Under the pieces are notes generated by a model. That model was not told the DNA's origin and did no database searches. It saw nothing but the letters and a program-made list of their open reading frames with translations. This document shows positions 12,192 to 23,189 of a DNA stretch of 64,000 bases, piece by piece. Numbering within the stretch: position 1 is the first letter of the stretch; each line of letters begins with the position of its first letter. Source of the stretch: Hymenoscyphus infarciens (taxonomy: Eukaryota > Ascomycota > Leotiomycetes > Helotiales > Helotiaceae). The position numbers and the translations under genes are program-made. Where the stretch lies: contig LLCB01000098.1 in NCBI GenBank assembly GCA_001414345.1, positions 1 to 64,000 on the forward strand, given 5' to 3'.

Positions 12192-15100
12192 TAAGTACTT
12201 TTATTTAAGTTATTTTAATATATTAGTTAAAAGTACTAATCTTTAGTTTTTATATATTAGTATATAACTTATTATTCCTAGCTATATAAGGAATTATTAG
12301 AATTTTATTTTATTAAGTATTTTAATAAAGCTATCTACTTTTTAATCTATTAATTTTATATATATTAGATCTATAGTTCTTTTAACTAATAAGTCTCTTA
12401 TATAGTAGTATTTAATAATAATATACTTTATTCTTTTATAATATATAGAGTTATAGCTTAATTATAAAGCTCCTTTATTATTAATATATAAACTAAATTT
12501 CTTTTATTTATAAAAACCTAGTTCTTTAACTAAAGCTATTATATAGATAGATTCTTTTAAGACTATATTTATAGCTATATATTTAGCTTTAGTTATAGAT
12601 TAAGCTATAATACTTTATAGCTTAGAATACTATATAATTAGTCTTCTAGCTAAGTAAAAAATATATCTAGTAGTTAATTTAGTACTATTAGTATTACTAG
12701 TGTAATTAGAGTTATAAAAACTATTTATAAAATAGCTAGATATATCTTTTATTATATAAATAATATAGTAGTAAATATTTATTTTTAGATATCTTAATAT
12801 ATACTTAGCTACTATAAAGTATTCTTTAAAAGGGTTTAATATATATCTTAATAGTATAATAGTAGTATAGGTAATATCTAGTCTAGTATAAATAAAGATA
12901 TATAGTAGATAGTTAATTATTACTTAAAATAGTCTAGTATCTTCTAAACTAGCTTAAAATTAATTTAGTATTAATTTAATCTTAGAATCTATTAGTATAT
13001 AAATAGAATTATAATTAAGAAGATTATACTTATCTAATACTTTAGATATATATTTTTCTTAGCTTAGTTTTAACTATTTATTTTCTCTAATAATATCTAC
13101 ACCTAAGTAGTCTTTAATAAGACCTAAGTTTTTAATATTAAAGTATTTCTTAAGTTTATTAATAAAACTTTTAATAAGTTCTTTTATAAGTCTAATTATT
13201 ACTAAGTTATCTATATATATATATATATATATACTAGTAAAATAATTTATATATATATATATACTAGTAAAATAATTTATATATATATATAAATTAATAC
13301 TTAGTACTTTAAAGCCTAGTTCTAAAAGTATAGTAACTAGTATAGTAAACTAGATTCTAGCTAATTATTTTAATTTATAGAAGGCTTTTAGAAGTTCTAA
13401 ATATATAATTTAGTTAAGAGGGTTTTTTATATTTTTTAATATATTATTATATAACTTAGAGATATATAGATATTTATTTATTCTTTTTAAAAGAGTAATA
13501 TTTAGTCTTTCTATATCTATATCCTTTTATATAAAAGCTAAAACTATATTAATTTTCTATATTATAAAGTTATATAATAGTATTAAAATAAATAAGACTT
13601 TCTAGCTTATTTACTTAATAACTCTTATAAAAGAGTCTATATAGTCTCTTTTATATAACTATTTAAAACCTTTAACTATAAATTATAATTTAAATTCTAT
13701 TATACTATTAGATTCTTTTAGTTTATAAACCTATCTTATCTTAATAAGCTTAGCGTCTTTACTAGTATTACTACTAGTAATAATATTCTAAGTTTTATTA
13801 TTTATAAGAGTATTTAATTCCTTTTATATAGATCTAATCTAGTAGTTTTTATAAAGATTAATATCACTTATAGCTTCTTTATAGCTTTTTAGCTCTAAAA
13901 TAGTAGTATTAAGTATTTTATTAATAATAACCTTTTTAGTACTATTACCTTCTATTTTAAAGTTTAAATAAGTAAGTAATATATAGTAATATATAACTAT
14001 TAATACTTAAAGCTTATTAATTTCTAATATATCTATATCTCTTTTTATAAGATTAATATATCTACTTCTTAGTCTAAGGTTTATATTAGAGCCTAGTCTT
14101 ATAATATTATCTTAACCTAATTTGTCTTATTCTAATTTATTAACGTTATCTATATATATTTTATTATTTAAGTTATTATTATTATTATTACTTAACTTCT
14201 TATATTTTATAAGAGTAGGACTATTACTTTCTAAACACGTATTTATATAACTAGTTATTTCTTATAAATAATCCTAATCTATAGACTCTTATTCTAAGAG
14301 TATAGAGTAGTTTTCTTCTATAATAAATTCGTCTTTATATATAAGGTCTTCTTTTATTATAATATCTCTTATATTAATAACTTTCTTAAGTTCTAGTATA
14401 TATATAAGAAAGTTATTAAAAGACTCCTAGCCTACTAATATTCCTTTATATAACTTATTAGCTAGTTTTCCTTTAACATTTTTAGCTCTTATTTCTTTTA
14501 ATATTAAACTATAATAAAGAGAACTAAAAGTACTTATATATAATATATCTAGACTTATATTAAATATATTCTTATATAATATAGATTTTATAATACTATT
14601 ATATACTTAATTCTTTATATATATAATAAAATAAGCTATATAAAGCTAGAGATAAAGTAGTATAGATTTTTCTAAATATATAGTAATTATATATTCTATT
14701 AAATATTAATTAAGTCTTTTTATAATACTATTCTACTTAAGACTATATAGACTAGTATAGTTATATATAATACCTTAGTCTTTAATATAAGTATTCTACT
14801 TATTAGACTTAAATTCCTTAGTATTATCTAAGTACTTAGTATAGACCTTTAATACTTTTATTAAATTAATATTTTAATAAGTTATTTATTTTAACTAACT
14901 TATTAAAAGCTTCTAATTTATACTTTATAGTATATATAAATATAGCTCTAGTTTTATAACATATATATATAAGAGTATATATTTTATATAAAAGTCTTTT
15001 AATTCTAAATAGTTCTAAAATATTTATATTAAAATATTCTAAAAACTTAAAGTTATAATTACTTAAAAGAATATAACTTATATTCTTAGTTATCTTTCTT

Positions 15101-15595
15101 TCATAATAATTTTTATAATTATCTAGTTCTTTCTTACTATTAGAATTAATAGTATATCTCTTAATAAGTAATATAGTTTTTAATAATATATTAATATTAA
15201 TATAACTTAATCTTTAATATAATAAGTTAATATTAAGCTCTTTTATTTTTATAATATATAACGATTTTTTAAGCTTTATATAATCTATATTAATATTAAG
15301 ATAATAAGTATTATATTCCTAGTTTATATTTATAGTTATATCTAATAGCTTATTATAAGTATATATATTCTTATTATCTATACTAATATTAAAGCTACTC
15401 TTAGTAAGTACTTTAGTTAAAATTAAAGTAGTAGTAATATCTAAGATATAATTTACTTTTAATAAGTTTATTTTAATATTATTAGAACTTATTATTAATA
15501 TTATACTAACTCTTAGTATAAATAGCTTAGTATTATCTACTATACTAATAGTTAGTCCTTTTATAAGTTTAAAGTTTAGAATCTAATCTTTATTA
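12192..15595 (-). pseudogene. copia copy 2 pol (integrase, reverse transcriptase, RNase H)
   Basis: Read on the minus strand from 15595. The integrase block LDNTKEFKS lies at about 14801-14832, the RT active-site box YIDNLVI at about 13190-13220, and the RNase H TKAKYIAT-like block at about 12565-12600. Order and spacing match the joined pieces of copy 1. Stops are TAA/TAG and frequent, and catalytic acidic residues are often Lys or Asn. Completely inactive. Confidence 0.8.
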
Positions 15596-17250
15596 GGTAT
15601 ATAATATTTAGTAGTACTAGAGTCTAGTATAACTTTAGATTCTTTAAATACTTTATAAGAAGTATTTAGTATAGCTATATATAATACTTTTAAAGTACTA
15701 TTATTATTATTCTTTATATTAGTACTACTACTAGTATTATTACTAGTATTATTAGATTTCTTATTTAATTTTAGCTCTAGGTATAGTATAAAGTATTTAG
15801 AAATTATATATCCTCTCTTATTATAATAAGTATAAATAGGAATTTTATTTCTTTTATTTATAGCTTTATTAGCCTTTTTAGCTTTATTAGCTTCTAAGTT
15901 ATTATTAGACTCTATTCTAGCTTCTTCTAATATAAGTTTAAATATAAGAATATTTATATTAATTTTAGATAAATCTTTTCTTAGTTCTTTATATTTTCTT
16001 AATATAAAACCTTTAAAACTACTATTAAGCCTTTTAAATATAATCTAAACTATATAGCTTTTAGATATTAGATATCTTAAATCTTTAAGATATAAAGCTA
16101 TACTTTATATAATACTAGTATATTTATTAACATTCTTATAAAAGCTTTAACTAGATTTAATAATTATATTTAGGTATTAACTAATTAGATTAAAACTAGA
16201 TTCTCTATATATAGCTATTATATACGCCTATATAGTATTAAGACTAGTTTTATCTTTAAATTAGTCTATATTATTAATAGATATAATAGACTTAATAGCT
16301 CTTAAGGCTTTTTAGCTATTTCTAGTATAATTAGAGTTATATTCCTTATATTTAATACTAAGTTCTACTGACCTAGGTTCTCTATTTATATAGTATAGAT
16401 CTTTATTAGGTCTAGTAATAGATAAGTCTATATATAATATAAATCTATTAATTTCTAGAAAGAGTTTAGCCTCTTTATACTATTCTATATAGTTAGTTTT
16501 TCTAACTAATTTACTACCTTTAAAAGAACTAAATAATATTATAGTTTAATAAAAGAGCATGTTTTAGTTAAGAGAAAGACTAATACAAAAAATACACGTA
16601 GTTATATAATATTAAAAAGTAAGTAGTTAGAAAACTAGAATTTTTATTATTCTAGAACCTACTAGACTAAAATAGTAATATAATAAAGGGCTTATATACT
16701 CTTAAAATAATATATATATAAAAAGATTTATAAATTAACTTAAGAGAAAGCTTATTATATACTTTGTTAAATATTACTAGCTAGATAGAGTATATAAGGT
16801 CTTTAAACTAGTCTTTCTAGAAAATAGCTTTTGTTTTTAGGTATTTAAATATACTAGTAAGATAGTCTATTTTAGTAGTACTTAGTATAGAGCTTTCTAG
16901 TAAGCTAGTATACCTAATGTTAGTACTAACTATACTACTAAGATAACGTTTAGTAATAAGGTTTTAAGATAAAAAATTACTATATAAGTTAACTAGAGTA
17001 ATACTAAGCTAGGGAATAGATATAATAGGCTAATCTTTAAGGTTACCTTAGTTCTAAGATATTTTAATAATATAGTATCTGTTAAGTAAAGCTTAGAGTC
17101 TAAGATATATACTAATAATTATTTCAAAGTCTTATTATCTAATTATAAGAATAGCCTTAGTTCTTAATTAAATCATCTATTTAATAGAATAGAGGTTAAA
17201 ATAATATAATATTATATAATATAATATAAGAAGGTACTAACCTTAACTCA
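15596..17250 (-). pseudogene. copia copy 2 gag and 5' leader region
   Basis: The minus strand carries the decayed CCHC knuckle (about 15783-15830) and upstream gag-like sequence shared with copy 1 up to about 16210. From about 16550 to 17250 there is no counterpart in copy 1. By position it should hold the gag start and primer-binding region, but I could not identify either in the RIPped sequence. Confidence 0.55.
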
Positions 17251-17876
17251 GTAATCTACTAGGGCGTAGTATAAGAGGTAAGTAGACTAGTAATATCTTT
17301 TAAAAGAAAACCTTAAAAAAATAAAAAATAAACTCTTAATAATATAGAATCAGAAGTAATCGACGTGTTATATAAGAGAGTATCTAACGTGAAAGTAATA
17401 CCAGGTTATATGAAATAAAGTTATATAGAAATAAACTATACCTAGCCTATAACCTCTTAGAATAGTTATAGTTTATAAAGTAAAGTAATAGTAAATTACA
17501 TAAGAAGTAAAAGGTAAAAAACGAATTAATTAACTTAAATAAAAACTAAGAAGCTATCTACTCTATATATATATATAGGCTATATCTAGCCTTCTAGTCT
17601 AATACTAGTATAGCCTCAAGTCTAAAACTACGCTCTAAGTTTAAAACTATAAATATAACTAATCCGTTAGATAGTGTCGATCTATATACTTAGATAGTAT
17701 TTAGTCTATTAAATAGTGTTAATCCGTATTAGATATTAATTAGTCCGTCGAATACTAGTGCTCTATATCGGATACTATTTGTCTAAGCTAGAAATCGTCG
17801 ATCTAGGGATATTATACTATACTAGTATAATTAATTATAATTAATTATAAGCATAAGTGCTTATTATATACTAACA
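17251..17876 (-). repeat. 5' LTR of copia copy 2
   Basis: A 626-bp LTR. On the minus strand it starts TGTTAGTATATAATAAGCAC (17876 leftward), keeping the TG that the other LTRs have lost to TA. Its inner end at 17251 is inferred from where similarity to the copy 1 LTR stops. Confidence 0.75.
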
Positions 17877-18247
17877 CTACCTTTGTTAATTCTATATTAT
17901 TAAATAATATTACATAATATAAGTATATCTTATAGTTAGACTTTTAATAGAGTAAATTAGAAGCTTTAGATTTATTATCTATATTATCGCTATTATTATT
18001 ACTATTACTATTATTATTATAGTATATACTATTTTTATACTTACTTCTTAAACTAATATATAAGCCTTATAGGTTTTAACTAACTAACTAATAAACTAAC
18101 TAATCTAACTAATTATAGTATAATATATAATTATAAATAATATTATTTAAGTTAGTAGAATAATTAATAGAATAGTTAGTAGAATAATTAGTAGAATTAG
18201 TAGAATTAGGACTTAGGTATTTAGTATATATTATATAAGAGTATATA
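17877..18247 (+). mobile_element. E6: TGCC element core fragment
   Basis: Starts within the core (CTACCTTTGTTAATTCTATA against CTACCCCGGTCAATTCCACG in E8) and follows it through the tetranucleotide (AACT, originally ACCG) and 9-bp repeats to ATATAAGAGTATA. There E7 interrupts it. Neither terminal arm is present. Differences from E8 are almost all transitions. Confidence 0.75.
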
Positions 18248-19299
18248 CTATACTACTGAACCGCTATTTACTTAACTCTAATTCGACTCTGATTTGACTC
18301 TGATTCGACTCCGATTCGACTCCGATTCGAATTAAGGTTGAACTAGGGTCGGATTATGTTTTAGAGCGGTTTAGAACCAGTTTAGAACTAGTTCGGAACT
18401 AGTTCGGAACCAGTTTAGAACTAGCTTAGAACTAGTTTAAGCTAGTTTTAAGCTAGTATCGAAAAAGAATTGAAAGAGCTTGAAAAAGGACTTGAATTTG
18501 AAATCACGTGAAAAGGTGTATATTACGTAGCTACACTACTCTTATATAACATACCCTGGTTCGTCGAATGCCCGAGTCCTGCTTCTACTAATTCCACTAA
18601 TTCCACCGATTATTCGTTTTACTGAATGTTCTATTGAATGTTCTACCGACCTAAATAACGTCATCCCTGTATATATACCTCGATGTAATTGGTTTGATTA
18701 GTTGGTTAGTCAGTTAGTCAGTCGGTTAGTCAGTCGGTCGGTTGGTCAGTCGGAAACTATAAGGTACGTACGTTAGTTTAGGAAGTAAGGGTGGAAATAG
18801 TATATACTAATAGCAATAGTGATAACGTAGATAACAAATCCAATGCTTCTAATTTACTAGGCGACTAATTTAAGAGCTCTGATTTACTCTGCTGAAAGTC
18901 CGACTATGAAATATGCTTAAATCGTTAAAAAAGAAGGGGTATATTATTATTATTGTTTAACAACGTGGAATTAACTAGGGTAGCGAACACGACAAATATA
19001 ACGTGGATTACGATGCTAATAAGCGGCCTAATACCGAGTAACGAATACGATGCGATGGCGATAGAGAGTTATTGTTATTGTCGTTGTTGTCGTTGTTGAA
19101 GTGAAGTGTCGAAGTGTTAAAGTATAGTCGAAGTCGAAGGTCGGGGTGGCCTGTGTATACGCTAAGCCTACTACGTAGCTAGTTGTACGTAGCGCACCGT
19201 GCTCGGTAAGAGCGACCCTGGTACGAAAGCTACGCCCCACTATGTGACCTACTTTAGTTATATGATATAATAAAACTTATACGCTAGTTGCTCTAAATA

Positions 19300-20048
19300 C
19301 GTATATGCCTACTCGCTTTTACTCAACACTAGTTCAAATCAGTATTGAATCGATTTCAATAGCTTAAGTAAGAGTCGACATAGTATCTGATCTTATTCAG
19401 AGAGGTTCTAAGGTTCCGATTCTATTTAGAGAGGTTCTGATTATATTCAGAGAGGTTCTAATTATATTCAGAGAGGTTCTAAGGTTCCGATCTTATTCAG
19501 AGAGGTTCGGAACCTATTCAGAGAGGTTCCGAGGTTCCGAACCTATTCGGAGAGGTTCCGAACCTATTCCGAATCGTTGAATTAATCAGAGCTATAGCTA
19601 GCTATAGTTTAGAGAGGCTCGGAGTAGTTCCGAGTAGTTCTAGGTAGCTTACACTATTCTATTATAACTAATACTAGCTTTAGTATATACTAGCTATATC
19701 TTAGTAGTATATTAATACTTAAAAAGTACTTAGAAGAAAAAATAAAAAGTCTAGAGAGAGTGTTTTTTTTTTCAAAGGCGATTTAAGCGACTTTTTACAT
19801 ATTAACTTTGCTTAGTAATTATATATTAATAATCCTTATAATTAGGGCTATAAGCATATATAAAAATAAAAGTCACGTGACTAAAGTGGGTCACATGGTG
19901 GGGCGTGGCTTTCGTACCAGGGTCGCTCTTGCCGAACACGGTGCGCTACGTCTAACTAGCTACGTAACCGCCAAGACCTACGGGTGCACGGGCCACCCCC
20001 ACCTTCGACTTCGACTTCACTTCGACACTTCGACATCGACACTTCACT

Positions 20049-20082
<34 letters not shown>

Positions 20083-21013
20083 TAACTCTCTATCGCCATC
20101 GCATCGCATTCGCTACTCGGCATCGGGCCGCTTATCGGCATCGTAATCCAGGTCGTATTCGTCGCATTCGCTACCCCGGTCAATTCCACGTCGTCGAACA
20201 ATAACCCTTCTTTTTCGACGATTTAGGCACATTTCACGGTCGGACTTTCGGCGGAGCGAATCAGAAGCCTCGGATTTGTCATCTACGTCATCGCTGTCGC
20301 TGTCGCTGTCGCTCTCGCTGTCGCTTTTACGGTACGTACTGTTTCCACCCTTACTTCCTGAACTGACGTACGTGCCTTATAGTTTCCGACCGACCGACCG
20401 ACCGACCGACCGACCGATCGAACTAATCACATCGAGGCATATATACAGGGATGACGTTATTTGGGTCGGTGGAATAATCGGTGGAATTAGTGGAATTGGT
20501 GGAAGCAGGACTTGGGCATTCAGGCATGTTACATAAGAGTAGTATAGCTACGTAATATACGCCTGATCACGTGATTTCAAATTCAAGTCCTTTTTTCAAG
20601 CTCTTTTTCAAGCTCTTTTTCTTTTTCAGTACTAGCCTGAAACTAGCTCTGACCTTGTTCTGAACTACTTCTGAACCAGTTCTGAACCAGTTCTGAACTA
20701 GTTCGGAACTATTCATACAAAGTCGACTCTGGATTAGATGCGTTTAAGGTGTTATGGATTAAGAAACTGATTTGGCTCTCTTTTAGACCTAGCTCTAAAT
20801 CGGTTCCGAAGCGGCTCTGAACGGCTCTGAACTAGTAGAACCTCTCTTAACCGGCTCTGAACCAGTTCTGAACCGGTTCTGAATCGGTTCCGAACTAATA
20901 GAACTACTTTGATACTAATCCGACCCTAGGTCGACCTTAATTTAAACCGGAGTCGAATCAGAGTCGAATCGGAGTCGAATTAGTGTTAAGCAAATAGCGG
21001 TTCGGTAGTACAG
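19300..21013 (+). mobile_element. E8: type I TGCC element, complete and best preserved
   Basis: Runs from CGTATATGCCTACTCGC to AGCGGTTCGGTAGTACAG with TA at 19298-19299 and 21014-21015, inside E7. Layout: left terminal arm with GAGAGGTTCTAAGG-type repeats (19300-19715), AT-rich linker (19720-19870), microsatellite core between two CACGTG palindromes (19874-19879 and 20568-20573), then a right arm with AAGCTCTTTTTC and CTGAACCAGTT repeats (20575-20960). No coding region was seen. This is the copy to use as family reference. Confidence 0.92.
19873..20574 (+). repeat. Microsatellite-rich core shared by all TGCC short elements
   Basis: Between two CACGTG palindromes lie several different short tandem repeats. 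These are a 6-bp GACTTC-type run (about 20000-20050), (GAC)n at 20051-20083, (GCTGTC)n at 20291-20326, (GACC)n at about 20388-20418 and GGTGGAATT-type 9-bp repeats at about 20466-20510. The same order is found in E2, E3, E4, E5, E9 and E10. Reading frames across them give only Asp, Arg, Ser or Thr runs and are not genes. Confidence 0.85.
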
Positions 21014-23189
21014 TATAAGGATTATTAATATATACTTACTAATTAAAGTTAATATATAAAAAGCTGATTAAATTGCCTTTGAAAAAAAAACACTCTTTTT
21101 AGACTTTTTATTTTTTCTTCTAAGTACTTTTTAAGTATTAATATACTACTAAGATATAGCTAGTATATACTAAAGCTAGTATTAGTTATAATAGAATAGC
21201 TTAAGCTATTTAGAACTACTTAGAATAGGTTTGGAATAGGTTTAGAACCTCTTTGAATAAGTTCTAAATAGGTTTAGAACCTCTTTGAATAAGTTCTAAA
21301 TAAGTTCTAAATAGGTTTAGAATAAGTTCTGAATAGGTTTAGAATAAGTTCTAAATAGGTTTAGAACCTCTCTGAACTATAGTCTAGCGATGGCTTTGAA
21401 TGTTTCTACGATTCGGTATAGGTTCGGAACCTCTCTAAATAAGTTCTAAATAGATTCTGAATGGGTTTAGAACCTACTTAGAACTTATTCCGAACCTATT
21501 GAAATCGATTTAATACTGATTTGAACTAGGTTTAAGTAAAAGCGAGTAGGCATATACGTATATATATCTACTCGCTTTTACTTAAAACTAGTTTAAATTA
21601 GTATTAAATCGATTTTAATAGCTTAAGTAAGAGTTAATATAGTATCTAATCTTATTTAGAGAGGTTCTAAGGTTCTAATCTTATTTAGAGAGGTTCTAAA
21701 TCTATTTAGAGAGGTTCTAAGGTTCTAATCTTATTTAGAGGAGTTTAGAACCTATTTAAGGAGGTTCTAAGATTCTAATCCTATTTAGAGGGGTTTAGAA
21801 CCTATTTGGAGAGGTTCTAAACCTATTTAGAGAGATTCTAAACCTATTCTAAATTATTAAATTAATTAGAGCTATAACTAGCTATAGTTTAGAGAGACTT
21901 AGAGTAGTTCTAAGTAGTTTTAGATAGCTTATAAGATTCTATTATAACTAATACTAGCTTTAGTATATATTAGCTATATATTAGTAGTATAATAATACTT
22001 AAAAAGTACTTAGAAGAAAAAATAAAAAGTCTAAAAAGAGTGTTTTTTTTTAAAAAGTTAATTTAAAAGACTTTTTATATATTAACTTTAATTAGTAATT
22101 AGTATATATTAATAATTCTTATAATTAGAGCTACTAGTATATAAAAGATAAAAGTTATATAACTAAAGTAGGTTATATAGTAGAGTATAGCTTTTATACT
22201 AGAGTTACTCTTACTAAATATAGTATACTACGTATATGCCTACTCGCTTTTACTCAAACCTATTTTAAATCGGTATTGAATCGATTTTAATAGGTTTAGA
22301 ATAGAGTCTGAATAGGTTCTGAATAGGTTCAGAATAGAGTCGGAATAGGTTTGGAATAGGTTCTGAATAGGTTCTGAATAGGTTCAGAATAGGTTCTAAA
22401 TAGATTCTAAACCTTTCTGAATAGGTTCGAAATCGTTAAAACGTTTAGAGCTATAGCTGGACCGTAGTTTAGAAAGGTTCCGAACCTATTTAGAGCTTAT
22501 TTAGAGAGGTTCCGAACCTATTCTAAATCGTAGAAACGTTTAGAGCTATAGCTGGACTGTAGTTTAAAAAGGTTCTAAACCTATTTAGAGAGGTTCTAAA
22601 CCTATTTAGAGAGGTTCTAAACCTATTCTAAATCGTAGAAACGTTTAGAGCTATTACTGGACCGTTGTTTAAAAAGGTTCTAAATCTATTTAGAAAGGTT
22701 CTAAACCTATTCAGAGAGGTTCTAAATCGTAGAAACGTTTAGAGTTATTACTGGACTATAGCTTAGAGAGGTTCTAAACCTATTTAGTATTAATTATACC
22801 TAAAGCTTACTTACTATCTTATAACATAGTATACTAATACTTATAGCTTAAGTATTATATTAATATATAAGAGCTACGGTACTACTATACTAAAAGAAGC
22901 CTTCTACTAAAACTAATATATAGTATAAACTATATATAAATAACATTATTACTCTTATATATTCAAAAATAACTCTAAAAGTAAATACTAGATAACTCTA
23001 TACTTCTAGTAATAGTAATAGGTATAAATTTCTTAAGTATAAAACTCTTATAATATATATACGCTCTATAATATAATACTATTATAACCTAACTCTAAAA
23101 ACGCTATAATATTATTATAGTACTAGTAATAGTAAAATATATTAATAAAATACTTTAAATATATAAACGAAAAGAGAGAAAACCATAAG

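Larger units (their letters stand above)
11714..17876 (-). mobile_element. Ty1/copia retrotransposon copy 2, nearly full length, heavily RIPped
   Basis: Minus-strand element with its 5' LTR at the right (17251-17876), gag about 17250-15600, pol about 15595-12192, a polypurine-like tract at 12181-12191 (GAGAGCG on the minus strand) and a 3' LTR at 12180-11714 that lacks its outer part. No insertion was recognised in its interior, which makes it the reference for the interrupted copy 1. CpG is almost absent and stops are very dense. The right LTR sits in the core of a TGCC element (E6): the sequence after 17876 matches that core with only transitions. Confidence 0.85.
18248..21558 (-). mobile_element. 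E7: type I TGCC element, split by E8
   Basis: Starts CTATACTACTGAACCGC after TA (18246-18247) and ends GCGAGTAGGCATATACG before TA (21559-21560). It is interrupted between 19299 and 21014 by E8. The two parts join at CTCTAAATATAAGGATT, which matches the uninterrupted E2 sequence near 2565-2580. Net length is about 1.6 kb. It is more RIPped than the E8 copy inside it, in keeping with insertion order. Confidence 0.88.
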
